A stretch of DNA of 5,384 nt from positions 1 through 5,384 of the forward strand of contig JAPKBK010000127.1 in the NCBI GenBank assembly GCA_028823435.1, given 5' to 3'. The notes under the pieces are model-generated. The model made no database searches, was not told the DNA's origin, and was given only the letters and a program-made list of their open reading frames with translations. The stretch comes from Flavobacteriales bacterium. GTDB lineage: Bacteria; Bacteroidota; Bacteroidia; Flavobacteriales_D; Sanyastnellaceae. Of this stretch, positions 1-5,384 are shown in pieces; position 1 is the first letter of the stretch; every line of letters starts with the position of its first letter. The position numbers and the translations under genes were made by a program.

Positions 1-2764
1 ACTCCTTACATTTTGCCAAAGCTTCAGGTGTGCCTGTAAATAGGAGGGAGCCACCTGCTTCTCCGCCTTCTGGGCCTAGATCTATGACGTAGTCAGCTGA
101 CTTGATCACATCCATTTGGTGTTCTATGACCACGATGGAGTGTCCCTGATTGATCAGGCGTGTAAAGGATTCAAGAAGCTTAGATACATCGTGAACATGA
201 AGTCCAGTTGTGGGCTCGTCGAAAACAAACAGTGTATGGCCTTGCTTGTCTCCACGAGATAAGAATGTTGCAAGTTTAATGCGTTGTGCTTCACCACCAC
301 TAAGTGTATTTGACCCTTGTCCCAGAGAAACATACCCGAGGCCTACGTCAAAAAGGGGTTGTAGTTTGGCAGTTAACCTGCGCTCACTCGCGGTGGTTTG
401 ACTTCCTCTGTCTTCCGCAAAGAACAAGATCGCATCCTCCACAGTCATGCTGAGAATTTCGTGGATGTTTTTGCCATTCCAGGTGACTTCAAGCACTTCC
501 TCGCTGTAGCGTTTCCCACTGCAGCTTTCGCATTTAAGCTTCAGGTCTGCCATGAATTGCATGCCGACCGTAATGACACCTTCTCCTTCGCAAACCTCAC
601 ATCTGCCTCCAGCGACATTGAAACTGAAATGTGAGGGTTTAAATCCTTTCGCTTTTGCGTGGGATGTGTTGCTTAGAAGCGTTCGGATCTCATCGAATGC
701 TTTTACATAGGTTACAGGGCAAGATCGAGAGGATTTGCCGATGGGGTTTTGATTGATAAATTCAAGAGAGCTGATGGTGTTTATGTCACCTTCTAACGCG
801 GTAAATCCTGCTTTAAAAGGAGATAGGTTTTCTAGTTTGGCTTTTAATGCAGGCACAAGAATGTCTGTGATTAAGGTGCTTTTTCCTGAACCACTTACAC
901 CCGTCACTGCGACCAAACCCCTCAGAGGTATGTCGACGTTAAATCCCTTCAGATTGTTTGCTCTTGCTCCTAAAATGGTCAGTTTGTCTTTGAGGACACG
1001 TCGTTCAGGAGGTGCTTCGATGCGTATTCTTTTTGTGAGGTAAGCCGCGGTCAACGATTCATGTTCTTCCGGCAATTCCCCAAGTTCTTTGTGGTTGCCA
1101 GAAAACACAACTTCACCACCGAACGTTCCAGCCATGGGCCCCATGTCCACAAGGTGATCTGCAGCGATCATGATATCCTCATCATGCTCAACAACAACGA
1201 CGGTGTTCCCTTGATCTCTTAAACCGAAAAGCACGGAGATTAGTCGTTTTGTGTCGTGGGGGTGAAGTCCTATGCTGGGTTCATCGAGAACGTATGTGCT
1301 TCCTACAAGAGAACTGCCTAGGCAGGTGCTTAGGCCTATTCTTTGGCTTTCGCCGCCACTTAATGTGGGGCTCGCCCTCAGGAGTGTTAGATACCCCAGC
1401 CCTAAGTCGCAAAGGCATTCAAGTCGTTCCGTGATCTCGCGAATGATTCGTTTGGCGATGATTGCATCGTTTTGACTCAGGTTGATGTTTTGGATATGCC
1501 TAAGAACCTTGCTTACTTGCCAATTAAGAATATCGGTGACAGGAACTTTGTCGATCAGCACATAGGACGCTTCTTTTCGAATCCGTGCGCCATTGCATTC
1601 TGTACAAATCGCCCGTCCTCTGTAACGACTGAGTAAAACGCGGTATTGAATTTTGTATCCCTTTTTTACAACAACCTCAAAGAACGTGTTGATTCCTTTA
1701 AAGTGCTTTGTTCCAGACCAAACCATTGCGACCTCTTCGTTGCTTAATTCATGCCATGGGGTGTGAATATTAATGTTAGCTTCTTCAGCGCCTAAAATCA
1801 AGTTCTCCTTCCACTTCCACATACTGTCGCTTTGCCATGGTGCGATGGCGTCTTCGTAAATGCTTTTTGACGCATCTGGAACCACTTTGTTTGGATCAAT
1901 TCCAAGTGTACTTCCAAATCCCTCACATGTCGGACATGCGCCTACGGGACTGTTGAAGCTAAATAAATCTGGGCTAGGCTCAGAAAATGTCATACCGTCC
2001 CTGTCAAATCGATTGTTAAATGCCCACACTTCGTTCTCTTCAGAAAAAACAACAGAACAGTCACCATTTCCTTCAAAGAAGGCGATTTCAAGAGAATCTG
2101 CCAACCGCGACATCTCTTCTTTTGCAGCTGACACCGACATCCTGTCGATGACAATTTGCAAACTGCTTTCATTGACTTCTTCAGCCTGGTTTTTTTCAAG
2201 GAGTTCGTCAATTAAGACAGGCCCTTTACTTGTAAGCACCCTTGAAAACCCTTGTTGACGTAAAAGCTCGAGGTGTTTTTCTCGTGTTCTGTCTTCCTTC
2301 TCAAGGATTGGAGCGACCACCATAAACCGTCGGTCGTCCTTCAGTTCGAAAATTTTATCTATGATTTCTGTAGGGCGATCTCTTTTCACAAGCTCTCCTG
2401 AAATGGGACTGTACGTTTTTCCTATTCGCGCATAGAGCATGCGTAAATAATCGTGAACTTCAGTTCTCGTTCCCACAGTACTTCGAGGTCCGCCCGAGGC
2501 TGACCGCTGCTCAATCGCTATGGCTGGGGAGAGTCCTTGTATTGAATCGACATCTGGTTTGTCAAGACGTCCCAGAAATTGTCTGGCGTATGAGGAGAGG
2601 GATTCGACGTACCGTCTTTGGCCTTCTGCATATAGCGTATCAAAAGCGAGTGAACTCTTCCCAGAGCCACTGAGGCCGGTGATGACAGTAAGTTTTTTCT
2701 TAGGAATACGAACATCTACATCTTTCAAATTGTGCATGCGTGCCCCCCTAATGATGATCTCCAT
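1..2764 (-). CDS. uvrA: UvrA, excinuclease ABC subunit A (3' end cut by window edge)
   Basis: DNA-damage recognition ATPase of nucleotide excision repair; it forms a dimer with UvrB in the cytoplasm, scans for bulky lesions and loads UvrB. The minus-strand frame is open for 921 codons with no stop or frameshift. Visible in order: Walker A G30-S37 (G-L-S-G-S-G-K-S), the P-R-S-T-V-G-T block, zinc-module pairs C277/C280 and C387/C390, ABC signature L-S-G-G-E-S-Q-R from L468, Walker B D494-E495, second Walker A from G622, zinc finger C722/C725/C745/C748 (CX2C-X19-CX2C), second signature L-S-G-G-E-A-Q-R from L821 and second Walker B D849-E850. The E. coli protein has 940 residues, so probably only a short C-terminal tail is missing. 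The start at 2764 gives M-E-I-I-I-R-G-A-R, matching the family N-terminus; an inner ATG nine codons later would cut into it. No clear Shine-Dalgarno is seen. It is divergent from the sigma-factor gene. Two commonly conserved positions differ (C682, G734; see findings). Confidence 0.97.
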   Translation of the reverse strand, partial: MEIIIRGARMHNLKDVDVRIPKKKLTVITGLSGSGKSSLAFDTLYAEGQRRYVESLSSYARQFLGRLDKPDVDSIQGLSPAIAIEQRSASGGPRSTVGTRTEVHDYLRMLYARIGKTYSPISGELVKRDRPTEIIDKIFELKDDRRFMVVAPILEKEDRTREKHLELLRQQGFSRVLTSKGPVLIDELLEKNQAEEVNESSLQIVIDRMSVSAAKEEMSRLADSLEIAFFEGNGDCSVVFSEENEVWAFNNRFDRDGMTFSEPSPDLFSFNSPVGACPTCEGFGSTLGIDPNKVVPDASKSIYEDAIAPWQSDSMWKWKENLILGAEEANINIHTPWHELSNEEVAMVWSGTKHFKGINTFFEVVVKKGYKIQYRVLLSRYRGRAICTECNGARIRKEASYVLIDKVPVTDILNWQVSKVLRHIQNINLSQNDAIIAKRIIREITERLECLCDLGLGYLTLLRASPTLSGGESQRIGLSTCLGSSLVGSTYVLDEPSIGLHPHDTKRLISVLFGLRDQGNTVVVVEHDEDIMIAADHLVDMGPMAGTFGGEVVFSGNHKELGELPEEHESLTAAYLTKRIRIEAPPERRVLKDKLTILGARANNLKGFNVDIPLRGLVAVTGVSGSGKSTLITDILVPALKAKLENLSPFKAGFTALEGDINTISSLEFINQNPIGKSSRSCPVTYVKAFDEIRTLLSNTSHAKAKGFKPSHFSFNVAGGRCEVCEGEGVITVGMQFMADLKLKCESCSGKRYSEEVLEVTWNGKNIHEILSMTVEDAILFFAEDRGSQTTASERRLTAKLQPLFDVGLGYVSLGQGSNTLSGGEAQRIKLATFLSRGDKQGHTLFVFDEPTTGLHVHDVSKLLESFTRLINQGHSIVVIEHQMDVIKSADYVIDLGPEGGEAGGSLLFTGTPEALAKCKE

Positions 2765-2793
2765 GAAATGCGGTTTAATACTTTTTAACACGT

Positions 2794-2824
2794 TAAAGGT
2801 ACTTTTGGATTTGTTAATATGAAA
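2794..2824 (-). promoter_or_regulatory. Candidate Bacteroidota-type promoter for uvrA
   Basis: Read on the minus strand, TTTC (2824-2821) is followed after exactly 19 bases by TACCTTTA (2801-2794). The Bacteroidota vegetative consensus is TTTG, 19-21 bases, TAnnTTTG, so each box has one mismatch. Transcription would start a few bases further on, leaving a leader of roughly 25 bases before the uvrA ATG. This is motif matching by eye in AT-rich DNA, so it is tentative. Confidence 0.4.
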
Positions 2825-2840
2825 TTAAATCGTATCTTGA
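2810..2840 (+). promoter_or_regulatory. Candidate promoter for the sigma-factor gene
   Basis: TTTG (2810-2813) is followed after 19 bases by TATCTTGA (2833-2840). The first box is perfect and the second matches TAnnTTTG at the TA and the first two T positions only. It overlaps the opposing uvrA promoter candidate, so the two could compete for RNA polymerase. It would leave a leader of about 100 bases containing the palindrome at 2902-2924. Confidence 0.35.
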
Positions 2841-2901
2841 GTGTAGTTAAATCAGAAAAACAAAAACGTATAGATACACTTCTACTCTAATTAATCCTTC
2901 A

Positions 2902-2924
2902 AAAGCCGGTTAAACTGGCCATTT
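2902..2924. repeat. Imperfect palindrome in the sigma-gene leader (possible operator or RNA hairpin)
   Basis: GCCGGTT-A-AACTGGC (2905-2919) forms seven-base arms around a single A; the only mismatch is G opposite T, which would pair as G-U in RNA. The arms extend outward to AAAA on the left and TTTT on the right with a two-base bulge (CA). The site ends about 20 bases before the sigma ATG and is the only GC-rich patch in the intergenic region. It could be a dimeric repressor site or a hairpin in the leader. The single-base centre is too tight for an RNA loop without opening inner pairs, which favours a DNA site. Confidence 0.4.
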
Positions 2925-2944
2925 TGATCTAAAAGTGTAGAGTT

Positions 2945-3529
2945 ATGCGTGCATCTTATTCTGACAGCGAGTTAATCCGTGCTTATCGCGGTGGAGACGA
3001 GCAAGCCTTCGAAATTTTACTTTCCCGTCACCAAGAAAGAGTCTTTACAAAAATTCATTTTATTGTAAGAGATACTGATTTGGCAAACGATCTATTCCAA
3101 GATACTTTTATCAAAGTAGTCGGACTTTTACGTGAGGGGAAATATGTAGAGGAAGGGAAGTTTCTTCCTTGGATCCTTCGCATTGCCCATAATTTGGCCA
3201 TCGATCATTTCCGTCGAAATAAAAAGATGCCCATGGTGCGCAGTCGCGATGACTTTGATGTTTTCTCTATTTTAGATACTGGAGAGACACACATCGAAGA
3301 TAAGCTGGTGCATGAACAGATTCTTTCTGACGTTCGTAACCTGATTGATTTTCTTCCACCTGAACAGCAGTCAGTTGTGAGAATGAGAATCTATCAAGAC
3401 CTCAGCTTTAAAGAAATCGCAGAGACCACAAATGTCAGTATAAACACTGCATTAGGAAGGATGCGTTACGCGATTATTAATCTGAAAAAACTGGTAGATG
3501 ACAACGGTGTTCAACTCACCTCATATTAA
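2945..3529 (+). CDS. RNA polymerase sigma factor, sigma-70 family, ECF type
   Basis: A two-domain sigma factor that directs core RNA polymerase to a specific promoter set; 194 residues is normal for the ECF group. The sigma-2 domain spans roughly residues 14-94: D-L-A-N-D-L-F-Q-D-T-F (45-55) is the region 2.2 core-binding helix, and W76 with the following I-A-H-N-L-A-I-D-H-F-R-R (80-91) is regions 2.3-2.4, which melt and read the -10 element. A linker with many acidic residues (102-124) leads to sigma-4 (about 128-182), with L-P-P-E-Q (137-141) and a helix-turn-helix at about 153-174 that reads the -35 element. The recognition helix contains S-I-N-T-A-L-G-R-M-R-Y, a form I associate with Bacteroidota. 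The ATG at 2945 lies at the expected domain boundary, with no good Shine-Dalgarno. No anti-sigma gene is adjacent on the right; only a 56-codon ORF follows, eight bases downstream. The target regulon cannot be told from the sequence. Confidence 0.93.
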   Translation: MRASYSDSELIRAYRGGDEQAFEILLSRHQERVFTKIHFIVRDTDLANDLFQDTFIKVVGLLREGKYVEEGKFLPWILRIAHNLAIDHFRRNKKMPMVRSRDDFDVFSILDTGETHIEDKLVHEQILSDVRNLIDFLPPEQQSVVRMRIYQDLSFKEIAETTNVSINTALGRMRYAIINLKKLVDDNGVQLTSY

Positions 3530-3537
3530 TTGTCTCG

Positions 3538-3708
3538 ATGAAACAATATCTTAAAAAGCTAGGCGTTCTTTGGTTGAATATTAAACCTAAAATGCATGAA
3601 GCAAATTACTTTAAAGGTCACAGGCAAGCGCCCGAGACTATCCTCCATTCGAAACATTCTCGCTTACTCCCTCTCTACGTGCGTAGTAAAAACAGAGAAC
3701 ATTGGTAA
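3538..3708 (+). CDS. Possible small basic protein, 56 residues, downstream of the sigma factor
   Basis: An uninterrupted frame from ATG (3538) to TAA (3706-3708) starts eight bases after the sigma-factor stop, which is operon-like spacing. It fills nearly all the space up to the convergent isomerase gene. The product begins M-K-Q-Y-L-K-K-L-G-V-L-W and ends R-E-H-W; it is rich in Lys, Arg and His (strongly basic) and has no cysteine. The N-terminus could form a short amphipathic helix but is not a convincing signal peptide or membrane segment. I do not recognise a family. It could be a real small protein, a co-transcribed partner of the sigma factor, or a chance ORF. Operon-like position and codons similar to those of the neighbours support it; absence of a recognised domain and of a Shine-Dalgarno do not help. 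Confidence 0.5.
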   Translation: MKQYLKKLGVLWLNIKPKMHEANYFKGHRQAPETILHSKHSRLLPLYVRSKNREHW

Positions 3709-3720
3709 ATTAACACTGTC

Positions 3721-3747
3721 AATTTCATTAAACTAATGTAAAAAATT
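3721..3747. terminator. Weak AT-rich palindrome between convergent genes, possible bidirectional terminator
   Basis: CATTA-AAC-TAATG (3726-3738) gives a five-base stem with a three-base loop, and the flanks AATTT on the left and AAATT on the right can extend it around a small bulge. It lies between the ends of the plus-strand 56-codon ORF and the minus-strand isomerase gene, where a terminator is expected. The stem is all A-T except one pair and lacks a clear T-run on either strand, so it is weak as an intrinsic terminator. Confidence 0.2.
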
Positions 3748-4549
3748 ACTCAATACGTGAATGTGAAGTCATATTTACTTCTAAGCGTTCTACAGGCCAA
3801 TCACTGTTGTCTGTGGGAGTCGCCGCGAGTTTATCTACGACGTTCATTCCTTGAATGACGCTTCCGAAAACGGTATGTTCACCATCCAAATGTGGTGTGC
3901 CCCCGATTTCGTTGTAGCGTCTTTTTTGTTGCGTTGTATATCGTATGTTTTTTTCAAGTGCTATACTCGCTAATTCATTGTTAGAGATCTTTCTGCCAGT
4001 AACGATATAGAAATCATAGGATGAAGATGCCTTGGTCGGGTTATTTATATATGATCTAGACATCGCAAGCGCACCTCGTGTATGGACGTACTTGTCATTC
4101 ATTTCTTGTGGCAATGCGTGTGTGCCTATCAGATATCTCATCTGTTGCGGTTTTTCTTCCTCGCTATTCCCTCCCTGAATTACGAAATCCGGCAAGACGC
4201 GTATGAATTCACTCGGACTGTAGTATTGTCTGTGAATTTTGTAAAGGAAATTTGATTTGTGAAGTGGCACGTCGTCAAATAGTTCGACCACAATGTCGCC
4301 GTGTTTTGTATTCATCGTGACAAAATCGTGGTTGTTTTCTATCCCCCAATTAATCAGGAAATCCACTGCATTTTCATTGTCAAGTGTCGGGAAATCAAGG
4401 CCAAGCATTGCCCTTACGCGTGCTTCAAGCTCTGGATCTACGGCCTTTTCTTCTGCGTCACGTTCACCAGTTGTATGTCTTTCTTCTTCAGAAGGAGCGT
4501 TCACACCACAACCTAAAATTAACAGCAAGGGGAGTATCCTCAAATCCAT
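3746..4549 (-). CDS. Cyclophilin-type peptidyl-prolyl cis-trans isomerase, predicted lipoprotein
   Basis: Catalyses cis-trans isomerisation of X-Pro bonds to help proteins fold, here outside the cytoplasm. The 267-residue product opens with a short signal, M-D-L-R then a run of Leu and Ile, ending in I-L-G-C (C14), a plausible lipobox; lipidation at C14 would anchor it in a membrane. A charged region (about 21-48) containing S-E-E-E precedes the cyclophilin domain (about 75-260). Signature residues are present: F-I-R-V-L-P-D-F-V-I-Q-G-G (115-127), giving R117, F122 and Q125 equivalent to human CypA R55, F60 and Q63; G-A-L-A-M-S-R (159-165); F180; and H-L-D-G-E-H-T-V-F-G (220-229), where His replaces the CypA tryptophan, as is common in bacteria. 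An extra segment at about 186-215 is typical, as I recall, of Bacteroidota homologues. An in-frame TGA lies just upstream, so the ATG at 4549 is the first possible start. It is divergent from the beta-barrel candidate 45 bases away. Confidence 0.93.
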   Translation of the reverse strand: MDLRILPLLLILGCGVNAPSEEERHTTGERDAEEKAVDPELEARVRAMLGLDFPTLDNENAVDFLINWGIENNHDFVTMNTKHGDIVVELFDDVPLHKSNFLYKIHRQYYSPSEFIRVLPDFVIQGGNSEEEKPQQMRYLIGTHALPQEMNDKYVHTRGALAMSRSYINNPTKASSSYDFYIVTGRKISNNELASIALEKNIRYTTQQKRRYNEIGGTPHLDGEHTVFGSVIQGMNVVDKLAATPTDNSDWPVERLEVNMTSHSRIE

Positions 4550-4553
4550 TTGT

Positions 4554-4561
4554 CAAAACTA
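4554..4561 (-). promoter_or_regulatory. Candidate -7 element for the isomerase gene
   Basis: On the minus strand, TAGTTTTG is a full match to the Bacteroidota -7 consensus TAnnTTTG and ends five bases before the ATG. I found no TTTG at the 19-21 base spacing upstream, so only half of the promoter is supported. If it is used, transcription would start at or next to the start codon, giving a nearly leaderless message. Confidence 0.3.
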
Positions 4562-4594
4562 GGCACGAAATATCCAACGTTGTATCTTGCAATT

Positions 4595-5384
4595 ATGAAT
4601 TTTAAAACTTCCTTCATTTTCGCGATGGCTTTTTTGGCTTTTATGCCTGTCACACTGTTGAGCCAAAATTGGGATGATGATGATGATTTTTACGTCCCAC
4701 GAAGACAGGGTTTAGAATATGGTATAAACTTGGGCGTATATCGCGCTCATCCTAATTCAAGTCAATTTTACAATGGTGCGGGGTGGTACGAATTAGGTGA
4801 CAATCAAGCCTCCCTTTACACCATTGAGGACAGACTTTTTCTTGGGAATACGGAAGACCAAATCAACAATTTACTCAACCTTGGAGGTGGTAATTTTTGG
4901 ATACCCTATGATTCTTCACCGTTGCTTATGCCTTATGACCCAGGTTTAATGATGGGTTTGAAGCTTCTTTATTTCTGGAATCCTGAGAGTGCGCTCGTGA
5001 TGAGCATTGATGCTGTCAACTTAAATGCAGCGGGACCTTGGACCCTAGAGACAGACATGCTGCCAGGGGGTGGGCAGGGAAGTGATGATATCCGTGTCTA
5101 TGGGATTTTCGGCAAAGAGCGAAGGATGATCAGTTCATTGGGATACCGAACTTCTGCGTACATTATTGACGAAGCGGCCTGGACTTTTGAGTTTGGAGGG
5201 TCTGCGACAGCGATTCAAATAAAGGAAAACTTTATCATGATTGAAAACAACTCCTATGATTTGATTACGTTCTTTAACGGCAACCAATTTATGGGCGCAA
5301 CGAGCAATTTAACATCAGTGGGATTTGGATATTACGCGGTTGTAGGGCTTGAAGCCATGTTTGAAGAGGGTGGGAATCTTGAAG
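4595..5384 (+). CDS. Secreted, probably outer-membrane beta-barrel protein of unknown function (3' end cut by window edge)
   Basis: The frame is open from ATG (4595) to the right edge, giving 263 codons plus one base. Residues 1-23 form a clear signal peptide (K4, hydrophobic 7-22) with likely cleavage at S23-Q24, the L-S-Q pattern common in Bacteroidota. The mature protein starts with W26 and five aspartates (27-31). The rest is rich in Gly, aromatic residues and alternating hydrophobic and polar residues, with strand-like stretches at about 40-50, 118-128, 132-143, 165-172, 196-210 and 242-256, as expected of a beta-barrel in the outer membrane. There is no cysteine in the visible part. Two local motifs stand out: S-Q-F-Y-N-G-A-G (56-63) and M-P-Y-D-P-G-L-M-M-G (112-121). 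From memory, similar F-Y-N-G-S-G and Y-x-P-A-L-M-V-G-L motifs occur in an uncharacterised Bacteroidota outer-membrane family, but I cannot confirm membership. An in-frame GTG or TTG further upstream was not preferred because the ATG sits exactly at the signal peptide start. The divergent neighbour is the lipoprotein isomerase. Confidence 0.8.
   Translation, partial: MNFKTSFIFAMAFLAFMPVTLLSQNWDDDDDFYVPRRQGLEYGINLGVYRAHPNSSQFYNGAGWYELGDNQASLYTIEDRLFLGNTEDQINNLLNLGGGNFWIPYDSSPLLMPYDPGLMMGLKLLYFWNPESALVMSIDAVNLNAAGPWTLETDMLPGGGQGSDDIRVYGIFGKERRMISSLGYRTSAYIIDEAAWTFEFGGSATAIQIKENFIMIENNSYDLITFFNGNQFMGATSNLTSVGFGYYAVVGLEAMFEEGGNLE

Noticed and set aside
1860..2258. 132-codon plus-strand ORF opposite uvrA, and the other plus-strand ORFs within 210-2822
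   Set aside because: They lie antisense to a continuous, motif-complete uvrA frame and show no protein-like motifs; they are shadows of its codon bias.
1990..2715. Two minus-strand ORFs (1990-2211 and 2518-2715) in other frames within uvrA
   Set aside because: They overlap the real uvrA frame on the same strand, and the uvrA reading is unbroken across both, so no frameshift is needed.
2743..2748. Run of six C (six G on the coding strand) at codons 6-8 of uvrA, considered as a phase-variable tract
   Set aside because: Six bases is short for slippage switching, and uvrA is a housekeeping gene with the frame intact.
3664..3689. Hairpin CTACG-TG-CGTAG with overlapping TTACT/AGTAA arms near the end of the 56-codon ORF, considered as a terminator
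   Set aside because: The two-base loop is too tight, the stems compete with each other, and no T-run follows.
4293..4605. Plus-strand ORFs of 71-89 codons antisense to the 5' part of the isomerase gene
   Set aside because: The opposite strand encodes a signal peptide and cyclophilin start; the plus-strand products are low-complexity shadows.
4670..4687. Five tandem GAT triplets in the barrel gene, considered as a microsatellite
   Set aside because: The tract is short and in frame, simply encoding five aspartates; length change would not alter the frame.

Overview
The window looks like a chromosomal segment from a member of the Bacteroidota, probably a Flavobacteriales-like bacterium. Four things point that way: the UvrA variant (Y-S-P-I-S-G after the first conserved block), a sigma factor of the type with T-A-L-G-R-M-R-Y in its recognition helix, a lipoprotein cyclophilin with an extra insert before G-G-T-P-H-L-D-G, and weak or absent Shine-Dalgarno sequences with upstream elements resembling TTTG-N19-TAnnTTTG. 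Base composition is moderate (low 40s % G+C by eye). I see no mobile element, CRISPR array, tRNA or rRNA.

Layout: positions 1-2764 (minus) hold almost all of uvrA, missing only its last few codons at the left edge. A 180-base divergent intergenic region (2765-2944) contains back-to-back promoter candidates and a near-perfect palindrome. On the plus strand there follow a 194-residue ECF-type sigma factor (2945-3529) and, eight bases later, a 56-codon ORF (3538-3708) that may be a small gene in the same operon. A cyclophilin-type peptidyl-prolyl isomerase with a lipoprotein signal (3746-4549, minus) converges on them. After a 45-base divergent spacer, a secreted, probably outer-membrane beta-barrel protein (4595 to past the right edge, plus) begins.

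Functionally, uvrA is a housekeeping DNA repair gene and the sigma factor is a regulator with no anti-sigma gene visible beside it. The isomerase and the barrel protein both belong to the envelope; sharing a very short divergent promoter region makes co-regulation of a folding factor and an outer-membrane protein plausible, but this is inference. No dramatic new system is evident. The least explained items are the 56-residue ORF after the sigma factor, the uncharacterised envelope protein at the right edge, and the palindrome upstream of the sigma gene.
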